The notes under the pieces are model-generated. The model worked only from the letters and a program-made list of their open reading frames with translations, searched no databases and was not told the DNA's origin. A stretch of 64,000 nt of DNA from positions 806,001-870,000 of the forward strand of contig NZ_JACCFK010000002.1 in NCBI RefSeq assembly GCF_013410405.1. Reading direction: 5' to 3'. Shown here piece by piece: positions 17,431 to 29,785 of the stretch. Position numbers and translations under genes: made by a program. This stretch comes from Amycolatopsis endophytica (GTDB lineage Bacteria > Actinomycetota > Actinomycetes > Mycobacteriales > Pseudonocardiaceae). Position 1 is the stretch's first letter; every line of letters starts with the position of its first letter.

Positions 17431-18219
17431 ATGGATCTTCACCTGAGTGGTAAGCGCGCCATCGTGACGGGCGGCAGCCGCGGGATCGGGTTCGCCGTGG
17501 CGCGGGCCCTGACCGCGGAGGGAACCGACGTCGCGCTCGTCGCCCGCGATGCGAAGGCACTCGAACAAGCCCGCGCGCGGATCGGCGGCAACACCCTGGC
17601 GGTTGCCGCGGACGCCACCGACGACGACGCCGTGCGTGCGGCCGTGGCGCGGACCGTCGCGGAGTTCGGCGGCGTCGACATCCTGGTCAACGCCGCCGCA
17701 CAGCCCGCCGACCCGACGAAGCCCACCGAGCTGGCGAAGCTGGACGACGACGACCTGCGCGCCGAGATCGAGACGAAGGTGCTCGGCTACCTCCGCTTCG
17801 CCCGCGCCGTCGCGCCGTACCTGATCGAGCGCGGCTGGGGCCGGATCGTCAACATCTCCGGGCTCAACGCGCGCCGCACGGGCAGCCCGTTCGGCTCGAT
17901 CCGCAACGCCGGGGTGTCCGCGCTGACCAAGAACCTCGCCGACGAACTGGGCCCGCACGGCATCAACGTCACGGTCGTGCACCCGGGTCTCACGGTCACC
18001 GAACGCACCCCGGCGATGATCGACGCCGTCGCCGCGGCGCGCGGGGCCACCTCCGCGGAAGCCGCGGACCTGCTCAGCCGCGGCTCCTCGCTCGGCCGGA
18101 TGATCACCGCGGCGGAGGTCGCGGACGTGGTCACGTTCCTCGCGTCCCCGCGCAGCGTGGCCGTGACCGGCGACGCCATTCCGGCCGGCGGCGGCACGCC
18201 GGGGCCGATCTTCTACTGA
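17431..18219 (+). CDS. Short-chain dehydrogenase/reductase with altered catalytic pair
   Basis: 262 aa, classical SDR length. The nucleotide-binding motif TGGSRGIG (13-20) is intact and Asp61 and NAAA (87-90) are as expected. The catalytic Ser143 is present in NISG, but the YxxxK pair is replaced by F154-G-S-I-R158. The tyrosine that donates the proton and the lysine are therefore both missing. Either a distinct subfamily with different chemistry or a non-catalytic binder. ATG at 17431 is preceded directly by GGGGGA. The 3' end overlaps the convergent amylase gene by 7 bp, so no terminator separates them. Confidence 0.85.
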   Translation: MDLHLSGKRAIVTGGSRGIGFAVARALTAEGTDVALVARDAKALEQARARIGGNTLAVAADATDDDAVRAAVARTVAEFGGVDILVNAAAQPADPTKPTELAKLDDDDLRAEIETKVLGYLRFARAVAPYLIERGWGRIVNISGLNARRTGSPFGSIRNAGVSALTKNLADELGPHGINVTVVHPGLTVTERTPAMIDAVAAARGATSAEAADLLSRGSSLGRMITAAEVADVVTFLASPRSVAVTGDAIPAGGGTPGPIFY

Positions 18220-19466
18220 CCGAGCACCGCCCACCCGTGCGGCGGCACCGTGGGCCACGGGGCCTTCCCGTCGGGCGAGGAGGAGTCCAGCACGCGCAGC
18301 CCGTCGATGCCCACCGGGAACCGGTACGGGTCGTCGCTGGTGTTGAGCAGTGTCAGGATCTCCTGGTCGCCGTCGCGGGAACGCAGGGCCATCGCCCGGT
18401 TGGCCAGGTGCTCGACCTCCGTGCGGGCGCGCACCAGCCACGGATTGCGCCGCCGCAGGCCGATCAACCGCTGGTGCAGCCGGTACACCGGCCAGCCGTA
18501 CGGGGCGAGCCCGGCGGAGTCGGACGGGAACTCGGGGCGGATCTCGTCGTCACCGCTCTCGCGCTCCTCCTTCACGCCGCGGAACGCCTGCTCGTCGCCG
18601 TAGTACACGCTCGGGACGCCACCCACGGTGAACAACACGGCCAGCGCGTGCGCCAGGTGCCGCTCGTCGGGCAGCTGGCTCGCCAGCCTGGTCACATCGT
18701 GGTTGCCGGCGAAGGTCTGCGGGACGAAGGAGCCCATCAGCTCGTCATGCCGTTTGAGCGCCCAGGACAGCTCGAAGAAGTTCCCGTCGCGCAGTGAACT
18801 CCAGATCGCCTTCCACAGCTCGTACTGGGTGACCGTGTCGAGGCCGCTGCGGGCGACGTAGGCGGTGTAGTCGCCGTGCAGCACCTCGCCGACGAACCAC
18901 GCCTCCGGGTTCCGCCGCCGCACACCGGGCAGCACGCGGGCCCAGAACTCCGGCCGCACCGCGTAGGCCGCGTCCAGGCGCCACCCGGACACGCCGCGCG
19001 CGAGCCAGTGGTTCATCACCCGCCCGACGTAGTCCACGACGGCGGGCTGCTCGTGGTCGAGCGCGACGAGGTGCCGGTGGCCCTCGAACACCGCCACGTC
19101 GCCGGCCTCGCGCCGGAACCACTCCGGGTGCGCGAAGCTCCGCGCGACGTGGTTGAACACCCCGTCCAGCACGATCCGCAGACCACGCCCGCGCGCCGCG
19201 GCGACCAGGCGGTCGAAGTCGGCGTCGTCGCCAAGCCGCGGGTCGATCCGGAAGTGGTCGATCGTGTCGTAGCCGTGCGTCTCCGACGCGAACACCGGTC
19301 CCAGCAGCAGGCCGGAACAGCCCAGCTCGATCGCGTAGTCGAGCCATGCCTCCAGCCGTCTCAACCGGTGCGCGGGCTCACCACCCGCTGTCAGCGCCCG
19401 CGGCGCACCGGTGAAGCCCAGCGGGTAGACGTGCCACCAGATCGCGTGGTCGGCCCAGCGCGCCAT
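18213..19466 (-). CDS. Cytosolic GH13 alpha-amylase-family protein
   Basis: 417 aa, no signal peptide. All four GH13 regions are seen: DGVFNHV (I), GWRLDAAYA with the Asp nucleophile (II), FVGEVLHGD with the acid/base Glu (III) and FAGNHDVTR (IV). The start MARWADHAIWWHVYPLGFTG is typical of a compact amylase subgroup found in actinobacterial trehalose/glucan clusters. It probably hydrolyses or rearranges short alpha-1,4-glucans inside the cell. ATG at 19466 has GAGGAG at -10. It is divergent from malQ with 57 bp between the starts, suggesting shared control. Confidence 0.88.
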   Translation of the reverse strand: MARWADHAIWWHVYPLGFTGAPRALTAGGEPAHRLRRLEAWLDYAIELGCSGLLLGPVFASETHGYDTIDHFRIDPRLGDDADFDRLVAAARGRGLRIVLDGVFNHVARSFAHPEWFRREAGDVAVFEGHRHLVALDHEQPAVVDYVGRVMNHWLARGVSGWRLDAAYAVRPEFWARVLPGVRRRNPEAWFVGEVLHGDYTAYVARSGLDTVTQYELWKAIWSSLRDGNFFELSWALKRHDELMGSFVPQTFAGNHDVTRLASQLPDERHLAHALAVLFTVGGVPSVYYGDEQAFRGVKEERESGDDEIRPEFPSDSAGLAPYGWPVYRLHQRLIGLRRRNPWLVRARTEVEHLANRAMALRSRDGDQEILTLLNTSDDPYRFPVGIDGLRVLDSSSPDGKAPWPTVPPHGWAVLGQ

Positions 19467-19523
19467 GCGTACTCCTCGTCTCGTCGTGTGGCGGCACCCG
19501 TCCCGCACCGGGATCCTGGACGG

Positions 19524-21464
19524 GTGGATGCCGACCTCGCCGCCCTCGCGCACGCCTACGGAGTGGCCACCCGGTACGAAAACGCCGAGCAACGCGAGGT
19601 CGAGGTCGAGCCGGACGTCGTCGCCTCCGTTCTCGCGCAGTTCGGCGTGGACGCGTCCGGGCCGGACGCGGTCCGCCGCGAACTGGCCGCGGTCCGCGAG
19701 CGACGGGCAGCAACGGCGCTGCCCCCGACCCTCGTGCTGCGTGAAGGTACCGAACACGACGCGGGCGGACCTGCTGTCCTGCATTTGGAGGACGGCACCC
19801 GGCGGGAGACCGGCCGCATGATTCCCGCCGATCTGCCGCTGGGCTGGCATCGCGTGGAGACCGCCGACCAGAACGTCGTGCTCGCCGTGGTGCCGCACCG
19901 CCTGCCGGAAGTGCCGCCGGCCTGGGGCTGGATGCTGCAGCTGTACTCGCTGCGCTCGCACGACTCGTGGGGTGCCGGGGACTTCGGCGACCTCGCCGTG
20001 TTCGCCCGCCGCTCGGCCGCCGAGCTGGGCGCCGGGGTGGTGCTGGTCAACCCGGTGCAGGCGATCAGCCCGGTTCACCCGGTCGAGCGCTCGCCGTACT
20101 CGCCGTCCAGCCGCCGCTACGCCAACCCGCTCTACCTGCGGGTGAGCGACACCGCGGAGTTCGCCCGCGCGGACGAGGACCTGCGCGCGCGGGTGCTCGC
20201 GCTGCGCCCGGACAACCCGGACCTGATCGACTACGACGCGATCTGGAGCGCCAAGCTCACCGCGCTGGAGCTGCTGTGGCCGCTGCACGAGCCCGTCCAG
20301 GTGGACGACGACATGCGCGACTTCGCCACCTTCGGCGCGCTCGCCGAACGGCACGGCCCGGACTGGCGCGAATGGCCCGGGCCGCTGCGCGACCCGCACA
20401 GCGCCGAGGTCGGCAAGGCCCGCGACGAGCTGGCCGACCGGATCGCCTTCCACGCCTGGCTGCAGCGGCTGTGCGAGGACCAGCTGGGCCGTGCCCGCGA
20501 GGCGGCGGGCGCGATGCCCGTCGGGATCGTGCACGACCTGCCGGTGGGCGTGCACCCCGGCGGCGCGGACACCTGGGCGCTGGGCGACGCGTTCGCGCCG
20601 GAGGTGACCGTCGGCGCGCCGCCGGACGCTTTCAGCCAGCAGGGCCAGGACTGGAACCTGCCGCCGTGGCGGCCCGACCGGCTGGCCGAGCTGGGCTACG
20701 CGCCCTTCCGCGACGTGCTGCGCGGTGTGCTGCGGCACGCCGACGGCATCCGCGTCGATCACGTGGCCGGGCTGTGGCGGCTGTGGTGGATCCCGCCGGG
20801 CGAGCCGCCCTCGCGCGGCACCTACGTGCACTACGACGCCGAGGCGATGCTGGGCATCCTCGCGCTGGAGGCGCACCGCGCGGGCGCGGTCGTCGTCGGC
20901 GAGGACCTGGGCACGGTCGAGGCCGCGGTCACCAAGACGCTGCACGAGCGCGGCGTCCTCAGCTCCGCGGTGCTGTGGTTCCAGCGCGACTACGACGCGC
21001 CGGGCCACCCGTTCCTCGCGCCGGAGGAGTGGGACCCGGACGCGATGGCCAGCATCACCACGCACGACCTGCCGACCGTCGCGGGCTGGCTCGCGGGCGA
21101 GCACGTGCGCGTGCGGGCCGAACTGGGGCTCCTCGACGGACCGCCGGAGGAGGAACACGCCGCGGCCGAGGCGGAGCGGGCGGACCTGCTGGCGTTCGCC
21201 GCCGCGCGGGGCGTCCCGGCCGGCGATCCGGTGACGGCGCTGCACACGCTGCTCGCCTCCGCCGCCTCGCGGCTGCTGCTGACCGCACCGGCCGACGTGG
21301 TCGGCGAGCGGCGGCAGCCCAATCTGCCCGGCACCACCGACGAGTACCCGAACTGGCGCATTCCCTTGCCCGTCACCGTCGAAACGTTTTTCGCGGACGC
21401 ACGACTGCGCCACTTCGTGAACGCTTTGCGCGTGGCGCGCCCGTTGACCGGACGGAACGCGTGA
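19524..21464 (+). CDS. malQ: 4-alpha-glucanotransferase (amylomaltase, GH77)
   Basis: 646 aa. Transfers glucan segments between maltooligosaccharides, recycling short chains. Motifs: SPYSPSSRRYANPLY, GIRVDHVAGLWRLW with the nucleophile Asp, VVVGEDLGTV with the acid/base Glu and ITTHDLPTVAGW. The N-terminal 130 residues form the extra domain seen in actinobacterial MalQ. GTG at 19524 gives a first residue run DADLAALAHAYG that aligns with the usual family N-terminus; another GTG at 19488 lacks both a ribosome site and family sequence. It is followed 60 bp later by glgX, which has its own possible promoter. Confidence 0.93.
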   Translation: MDADLAALAHAYGVATRYENAEQREVEVEPDVVASVLAQFGVDASGPDAVRRELAAVRERRAATALPPTLVLREGTEHDAGGPAVLHLEDGTRRETGRMIPADLPLGWHRVETADQNVVLAVVPHRLPEVPPAWGWMLQLYSLRSHDSWGAGDFGDLAVFARRSAAELGAGVVLVNPVQAISPVHPVERSPYSPSSRRYANPLYLRVSDTAEFARADEDLRARVLALRPDNPDLIDYDAIWSAKLTALELLWPLHEPVQVDDDMRDFATFGALAERHGPDWREWPGPLRDPHSAEVGKARDELADRIAFHAWLQRLCEDQLGRAREAAGAMPVGIVHDLPVGVHPGGADTWALGDAFAPEVTVGAPPDAFSQQGQDWNLPPWRPDRLAELGYAPFRDVLRGVLRHADGIRVDHVAGLWRLWWIPPGEPPSRGTYVHYDAEAMLGILALEAHRAGAVVVGEDLGTVEAAVTKTLHERGVLSSAVLWFQRDYDAPGHPFLAPEEWDPDAMASITTHDLPTVAGWLAGEHVRVRAELGLLDGPPEEEHAAAEAERADLLAFAAARGVPAGDPVTALHTLLASAASRLLLTAPADVVGERRQPNLPGTTDEYPNWRIPLPVTVETFFADARLRHFVNALRVARPLTGRNA

Positions 21465-21472
21465 CGCCCCGC

Positions 21473-21478
21473 TAGATT
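21473..21478 (+). promoter_or_regulatory. Possible -10 element of the glgX-treY-treZ operon
   Basis: TAGATT lies 46 nt before the glgX start, with a weak GGACGG 17 bp upstream. A transcript from about 21485 would contain the AGAGGAG ribosome site. Confidence 0.35.
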
Positions 21479-21524
21479 GGGCACACATCCGTACCGACGG
21501 CCCGCGACCGCAAGAGGAGAACCT

Positions 21525-23638
<2,114 letters not shown>

Positions 23639-23642
<4 letters not shown>

Positions 23643-25909
23643 GACCGTCGTCGACCTACCGGGTGCAGCTGCGGCCGGAGTTCACCTTCACCGACGCGGC
23701 GGCACAGATCGGTTACCTGCGCGCGCTCGGCGCCGGTGCGCTGTACGCCTCGCCGGTGCTCGACGCGACGCCAGGGTCCACGCACGGCTACGACGTGGTC
23801 GATCCGACGCGGGCGCGGCCCGAGCTGGGCGGCGAGCAGGCCCGCAAGGAGCTGGCCGCGCGGCTGCGCGAGGCCGGGCTCGGGTTCGTCGTCGACATCG
23901 TGCCCAACCACATGGCGGTCGAGGTCGCGAAGGCCAACCCGTGGTGGTGGGACGTGCTGCGCCACGGCCCCGGTTCGGCGCACTCCGGCTTCTTCGACAT
24001 CGACTGGCGCCGCGGGAAGCTGCTGCTGCCCGTCCTCGGTGACGACGCCGACGTCGCGAAGCTGGAGGTCGACGGCGATGAGCTGGTCTACTACGAGCAC
24101 CGCTTCCCCCTCGCCCCGGGCACCGGCGAGGGCACGCCGCGGGAGGTGCACGCGCGGCAGCACTACGAGCTGATCGGCTGGCGCCGCGGCAACGCGGAGC
24201 TGAACTACCGACGTTTCTTCGACATCACCACGCTCGCCGCGGTGCGGGTGGAACTGCCCGACGTCTTCCACGCCACGCACGGCGAGGTGCTGCGCTGGGT
24301 CGCCGAAGGGGACGTCACCGGGCTGCGTGTGGACCACCCGGACGGCCTGGCCGACCCCGGTTCCTATGTGCGGATGCTGCGCGCGGGCGCGCCGGGGGCG
24401 TGGCTGGTCGTGGAGAAGATCCTGCACCCGGGCGAGGACCTGCCGCAGAGCTGGCCGGTGGACGGCACCACCGGCTACGACGCCCTGCGTGAGATCACCG
24501 GGCTGTTCGTCGACCCGGCGGGCGAGGCGCCGCTGACGGAGCTGGCCCGGTCGCTGGGCCAGCCGGTCGGCTACGCCGAGGTCGAGGACACCGCCCGGCG
24601 CCTGGTCACCGACGGCATCCTGGTGTCCGAGGTGCGCCGGATCGCCGCGCTGGTGCGCGGGGTCGAGCCCGAGGCGGCGCGGGGCGCGGTGGCCGAGACG
24701 ATGATCGCGTTCCCGGTCTACCGGTCCTACCTGCCCGAGGGCGAGGCGCACTGGGCGGCGGCCATCGCGACGGCCCGCGCGGCGCGGCCGGACCTCGCCG
24801 AAGCGGTCGACGCGCTGGACTTCCAGGTGCGTGAGGACCCGCACGGCGAGCTGGCGACCCGCATCCAGCAGACCTCCGGCATGGTCGTCGCCAAGGGCAC
24901 CGAGGACACCACCTTCTACCGCTACACCCGCTTCGCCGCGCTCAACGAGGTCGGCGGCTCGCCGGACGACTTCGGTGCGGACGTGGACGACTTCCACGCG
25001 ATGGCCGCCGCCCGCGAAGCCGGGTGGCCCGCGGCGATGACCACGCTGACCACCCATGACACGAAACGGTCCGAGGACGTGCGAGCCCGCATGGCCGTGC
25101 TGTCGGAAGTGCCGGACGAGTTCGCCGGCGCGGTCCGCCGGTGGACCGAGCGGCGCGGCATCGACGAGCCGTCGCTGAACCTGCTGGCGTGGCAGACCCT
25201 CGTCGGCGCCTGGCCGATCACGCCGGAGCGGCTGCGCGGGTACCTGGACAAGGCGGCGAAGGAGAGCAAGCTCCGCACCACGTGGACCGACCACGACGAG
25301 GAGTTCGAGAAAACCGTCGCCGCGTGGCCGGAACAGGTCCTCGGTGACGCGGAGCTGTCCGCTGAGGTCGAGGCGTTCGTCGGGCGGGTCCGCGGTCCCG
25401 GCTGGTCGAATTCGCTGAGTCAGAAGCTGGTCCAGCTCACCGCGCCCGGCGTGCCGGACGTCTACCAGGGCACCGAGCTGTGGGACCTCTCGCTGGTCGA
25501 CCCGGACAACCGGCGGCCGGTGGATTACGCCCTGCGTGCCGCGCTGCTGGAGGAGATCCGGGGCGGGTGGCTGCCCGAGATCGACGAGTCGGGGGCGGCG
25601 AAGCTGCTCGTCGTGCACCGCGCGCTGACCCTGCGCCGGGACTCCCCCGGTCTGTTCACCGGCTATCGGCGCCTGCGTGCCGAGGGCCCGGCGGTCGCGC
25701 ACGCACTCGCCTACGAGCGCAGCGGGCTGATCGTGGTGGCCACGCGGCTTCCGGTCGGCCTGGCCGCCTCGGGAGGCTGGCGCGACACCGTCCTGCCACT
25801 GCCCGCGGGCGAGTGGAGGGACGTGATCACCGGAACGAACGTCACCGGCGAGCTGTCCGCGATGCTGGCCCGCTACCCGGTCGCCCTGCTGGTGCGAGGA
25901 GACTCATGA
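23639..25909 (+). CDS. treY: Maltooligosyl trehalose synthase
   Basis: 756 aa, GH13_26. Converts the reducing-end alpha-1,4 bond of maltodextrins into the alpha,alpha-1,1 bond of trehalose. The start RPSSTYRVQLRPEFTF is family-typical. Catalytic regions: VDIVPNHMAV, GLRVDHPDGLADP with the nucleophile Asp, LVVEKIL with the acid/base Glu and TTHDTKRSEDVRAR. The length fits the full family. The start overlaps glgX by 4 bp and the stop overlaps treZ by 4 bp, so the three proteins are made from one coupled message. Confidence 0.96.
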
Positions 25910-27615
25910 CCTTCCGCGTCTGGGCCCCGGCCGCCTCGCGCGTGCACGTGCGCACCGGCGGTGCCGATCACGAGATGACCGCGGGCGGCGAGGGCTGGTG
26001 GTTCTCCGACGTCCCGGCGCCACCGGGCACCGACTACGCGTTCGTGCTCGGCGACGACGAGAAAGCGCTGCCCGATCCGCGTTCGGCGTGGCAGCCCGAC
26101 GGCGTGCACGGCCCGTCCCGGATCTACGACCACACCGCCTTCGACTGGACCGACCAGGGCTGGACGGGGCGGGCGCTGCCCGGCGGCGTGATCTATGAGC
26201 TGCACATCGGCACGTTCACCCCCGAAGGCACCTTCGACGCGGCGATCGGCCGGCTCGGGCACCTCGTCGACCTCGGTGTCACCTTCGTCGAGGTGCTGCC
26301 GGTCAACTCGTTCGACGGCACCGACGGATGGGGCTACGACGGCGTCCTGTGGGGCGCGGCGCACGAGCACTACGGCGGGCCGGACGGGTTCAAGCGCTTC
26401 GTCGACGCCTGCCACGCGCGCGGTCTGGCCGTGGTGCTCGACGTCGTCTACAACCACCTCGGCCCCTCCGGCGCCTACCTGGACCGGTTCGGCCCCTACT
26501 TCGCCGGGCAGAACGACTGGGGCCCCGGGCTCAACCTCGACGGCGAAGGCTCCGACGAGGTCCGCCGTTACGTGCTGGACAACGCGCTGGGCTGGTTGCG
26601 CGACTTCCACGTCGACGCGCTGCGGCTGGACGCCGTGCACGCGCTGAACGACCGGCGTGCCACCCACCTGCTGGAGGAGCTGGCGATCGAGGTGGAGGCG
26701 CTGTCCGCGGCGGTGCGGCGGCCGCTGACGCTGATCGCCGAGTCCGACCTCAACGACCCGAAGCTGGTCACCGCGCGCGAGGGCGGCGGGTACGGGCTGC
26801 AGGCGCAGTGGTGCGACGATCTGCACCACGCTCTGCACGTCACGCTCACCGGCGAGACCAGCGGCTACTACGGCGATTTCGCGGCGGCCGGCGCGCTGGA
26901 GCGGACGCTTGAGCGCGCCTTCTTCCACGCGGGCACCTGGTCGTCGTTTCGCGAGCGCACCCACGGCCGCCCGGTCGACACCCGTACGCTGCCCGGCCAC
27001 CGGTTCCTGATCTACCTGCAGAACCACGACCAGATCGGCAACCGCGCCACCGGCGACCGCCTGTCCGCCTCCGTCTCCCCCGGCAGGCTGGCCTGCGGCG
27101 CGGCGATCGTGTTCTGCTCGCCCTACACGCCGATGGTGTTCATGGGCGAGGAGTGGGCCGCGAGCACACCGTGGCAGTTCTTCGCCTCGTTCCCCGATCC
27201 GGAGCTGGCCGAGGCGGTGCGCGCGGGGCGGCGGCGCGAGTTCGCGCGGCACGGCTGGGGCGAGGCGGAGGTACCGGACCCGGTCGATCCGGCGACCGTC
27301 GAACGGTCCCGGCTGGACTGGTCGGAGCTCGCCGAGGAGGGGCATCGCGAGATGCTCGATCTCTACCGGTCGCTGATCGCGCTGCGCCGGACGCATCCCG
27401 CGCTGACCGACCCCCGGCTGGACCGCTTCGGGGTGCGCGCGCAGGGGTCGCTCCTGGTGATCGACCGCGGCCCGCTGCGGCTGGTGTGCAACTTCGGACC
27501 GGACGCCGCCGACCTGGGCGAACAGGCCGGCGAGGTGCTGTTGGGGTGGGGTCCGGCCACGGCGAGTCACCTCCCGCCGGACACCTTCGCGATCATCGAC
27601 ACCGATCGGCGGTGA
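25906..27615 (+). CDS. treZ: Maltooligosyl trehalose trehalohydrolase
   Basis: 569 aa, GH13_10. Releases trehalose from the TreY product. N-terminal CBM48-like domain (FRVWAPAASRVHV), then VVYNHLGPSG, DALRLDAVHAL with the nucleophile, LIAESDLNDP with the acid/base Glu and LQNHDQIGNRA. ATG at 25906 overlaps the treY stop (ATGA), with GAGGAG 5 nt upstream. Last gene of the tightly coupled glgX-treY-treZ set; the second glgX begins 34 bp later without a terminator between. Confidence 0.95.
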   Translation: MTFRVWAPAASRVHVRTGGADHEMTAGGEGWWFSDVPAPPGTDYAFVLGDDEKALPDPRSAWQPDGVHGPSRIYDHTAFDWTDQGWTGRALPGGVIYELHIGTFTPEGTFDAAIGRLGHLVDLGVTFVEVLPVNSFDGTDGWGYDGVLWGAAHEHYGGPDGFKRFVDACHARGLAVVLDVVYNHLGPSGAYLDRFGPYFAGQNDWGPGLNLDGEGSDEVRRYVLDNALGWLRDFHVDALRLDAVHALNDRRATHLLEELAIEVEALSAAVRRPLTLIAESDLNDPKLVTAREGGGYGLQAQWCDDLHHALHVTLTGETSGYYGDFAAAGALERTLERAFFHAGTWSSFRERTHGRPVDTRTLPGHRFLIYLQNHDQIGNRATGDRLSASVSPGRLACGAAIVFCSPYTPMVFMGEEWAASTPWQFFASFPDPELAEAVRAGRRREFARHGWGEAEVPDPVDPATVERSRLDWSELAEEGHREMLDLYRSLIALRRTHPALTDPRLDRFGVRAQGSLLVIDRGPLRLVCNFGPDAADLGEQAGEVLLGWGPATASHLPPDTFAIIDTDRR

Positions 27616-27649
27616 CGGAACTGCCGGGGGGTGCTGGGACAATCGGCGG

Positions 27650-29785
27650 ATGGCCACCCGACCTGCCACCGACACCCTCGTCCTCGCCGGGCGCCCCTTC
27701 CCGCTGGGCGCGCACCCCGAGGGCGGGGGCGTCCGGTTCGCCGTGACCTCGACCGTCGCCGACGCCGTGGAGGTCTGCCTGATCAGTGAGGACGGCACCG
27801 AACGCCGCGTCGAACTGACCGAGCGGACCTTCGGCGTGTGGCACGGCCTGGTGCCGGGGGTGACCTCCGGCCAGAAGTACGGCTACCGGGTGCACGGCCC
27901 CTACGACCCCGCACGCGGCCTGCGCTGCAATCCGAACAAGATCCTCGTCGACCCCTACGCCACCCGGATCTCCGGCGGGCTGACCGACCTCAGGGCCGCG
28001 CTGGGCTACGCGGGCGACCCGATGCACGCGCGCCGGTCGAAGGTCGACTCGCTGGGCAGCGTGCCACTGTCGGTGGTCACCTCGCACGGCGGCCCGGACA
28101 CCGGCGTGAAGCCGGAGGTGCCGTTCGAGGAGTCGGTGATCTACGAGCTGCACGTCAAGGGCTTCACGCAGCGCAACCCGGAGATCCCGGCGAACCTGCG
28201 CGGCACCTACCTGGGCCTGGCGCATCCGGCGGCGATCGAGCACCTCGTGCGGCTCGGGGTCACGGCGGTGGAGCTGCTGCCGGTGCACTGGTTCACCGAG
28301 GAGCCGTACCTGGTGCGCACCGGGCGGCGCAACTTCTGGGGCTACTCACCGCTGGGCTACTTCGCCCCGCACGCGGGGTACGCGAGCGAGCCGGGCCGTG
28401 AGGTGGCCGAGTTCCGCACCATGGTCGCGGCGCTGCACGCGTCCAACATCGAGGTGATCCTCGACGTGGTCTTCAACCACACGTGCGAAGGCGGCCTGGA
28501 CGGGCCGACGCTGTCCTTCCGCGGGCTGGACGCGCCCTCGTACTACATGCACGCCGGGCGCGGGAACGTCGTCGACCTGACCGGCTGCGGCAACACGCTG
28601 GAGCCACGCTCCCCCACGGTCATCCGGATGGTCACCGACTCGCTGCGGTACTGGGCCACCGAGATGGGCGTCGACGGTTTCCGGTTCGACCTCGCCAGCA
28701 CACTGGGCCGCCCCGGCGGCGGCGCGTTCGACCGCGATTCGGCGATGCTGACCGCGATCACGGCCGATCCGGTGCTGTCCCGGTGCAAACTGATCGCCGA
28801 GCCGTGGGACGTCACCGGGCACGGATACCGCGTCGGCGACTTCGGGGCGCAGTGGGCGGAGTGGAACGGCCGCTACCGCGACACGGTGCGTGACTTCTGG
28901 CGTGGGCAGGTGAGCGTGGACGACCTGGCGTTCCGCCTGTCCGGCTCGTCGGACCTCTACGACCACAACCTGCGGCGGCCCTGGCAGTCGGTCAACTTCG
29001 TGACCGCGCACGACGGCTTCACGCTGCGGGACCTGGTGTCCTACAACGGCAAGCACAACGAGGCCAACGGCGAGGACAACCGCGACGGCACCGACGACAA
29101 CCGGTCGTGGAACCACGGCGCCGAGGGCGAGACCGGCGATCCGGAGATCCGCGAGCTGCGGGCGCGCCAGGCCCGCAACATGCTCGCCACGCTGCTGCTG
29201 TCGACGGGGACCCCGATGCTCGTGGCGGGCGACGAGCTGTGGCGCACCCAGGGCGGCAACAACAACGCTTACTGCCTGGACGACGAGACGTCGTGGCTGG
29301 ACTGGTCCGGCGATCCGGACGCCACGGCGATGCTGGCCTTCACCCGCCGCCTGGTCCACCTCCGGGCGGCCAGTCCCGCGCTGCGGCAGCCGGAGTTCTT
29401 CGAGGGCCGCACCACGCCCACCGGACGGCCCGACCTGATCTGGTTCCGCCCCGACGGCGAGGAGATGACGGAGGAGGACTGGTTCGACGGCGGCCGCCGC
29501 ACGCTGATGATGTGGGTCGACGGCTCGAACTCGCAGTCGCGCACCCGCGAGGGCGAACTGATCGCCGACCACTCGTGGCTGCTGATCCTGCACGCGGGCG
29601 ATGACAGGGTGAAGGTGGTCCTGCCCGGCCCCGAATTCGGGGCGACCCTGAAACCGACGCTGGACACCACCACCCCCGACGGGAGTCCCGCCACACCGGG
29701 CGCGCTGACGGCGGGCAGCCGGATCACGCTGCCCGCGCGATCACTGCTGCTGCTCCGGGCGCCGCGCGACATCGCGGAACGGTAG
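27650..29785 (+). CDS. glgX: Glycogen debranching enzyme GlgX, copy 2
   Basis: 711 aa, paralogue of 21525-23642 with the same CBM48 plus GH13_11 layout. Catalytic regions: DVVFNHTCEG, GFRFDLASTL, LIAEPWDVTGHGYRVG and FVTAHDGFTLRDLVSYN, all intact. It differs from copy 1 in the N-terminal part, in the loop after region I (CEGGLDGPTLSF) and in an extended C-terminus. Both copies should be active debranching enzymes, perhaps with different chain-length preference or coupled to different partners. It lies downstream of treZ and upstream of a 347-bp gap before glgE. Confidence 0.93.
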   Translation: MATRPATDTLVLAGRPFPLGAHPEGGGVRFAVTSTVADAVEVCLISEDGTERRVELTERTFGVWHGLVPGVTSGQKYGYRVHGPYDPARGLRCNPNKILVDPYATRISGGLTDLRAALGYAGDPMHARRSKVDSLGSVPLSVVTSHGGPDTGVKPEVPFEESVIYELHVKGFTQRNPEIPANLRGTYLGLAHPAAIEHLVRLGVTAVELLPVHWFTEEPYLVRTGRRNFWGYSPLGYFAPHAGYASEPGREVAEFRTMVAALHASNIEVILDVVFNHTCEGGLDGPTLSFRGLDAPSYYMHAGRGNVVDLTGCGNTLEPRSPTVIRMVTDSLRYWATEMGVDGFRFDLASTLGRPGGGAFDRDSAMLTAITADPVLSRCKLIAEPWDVTGHGYRVGDFGAQWAEWNGRYRDTVRDFWRGQVSVDDLAFRLSGSSDLYDHNLRRPWQSVNFVTAHDGFTLRDLVSYNGKHNEANGEDNRDGTDDNRSWNHGAEGETGDPEIRELRARQARNMLATLLLSTGTPMLVAGDELWRTQGGNNNAYCLDDETSWLDWSGDPDATAMLAFTRRLVHLRAASPALRQPEFFEGRTTPTGRPDLIWFRPDGEEMTEEDWFDGGRRTLMMWVDGSNSQSRTREGELIADHSWLLILHAGDDRVKVVLPGPEFGATLKPTLDTTTPDGSPATPGALTAGSRITLPARSLLLLRAPRDIAER

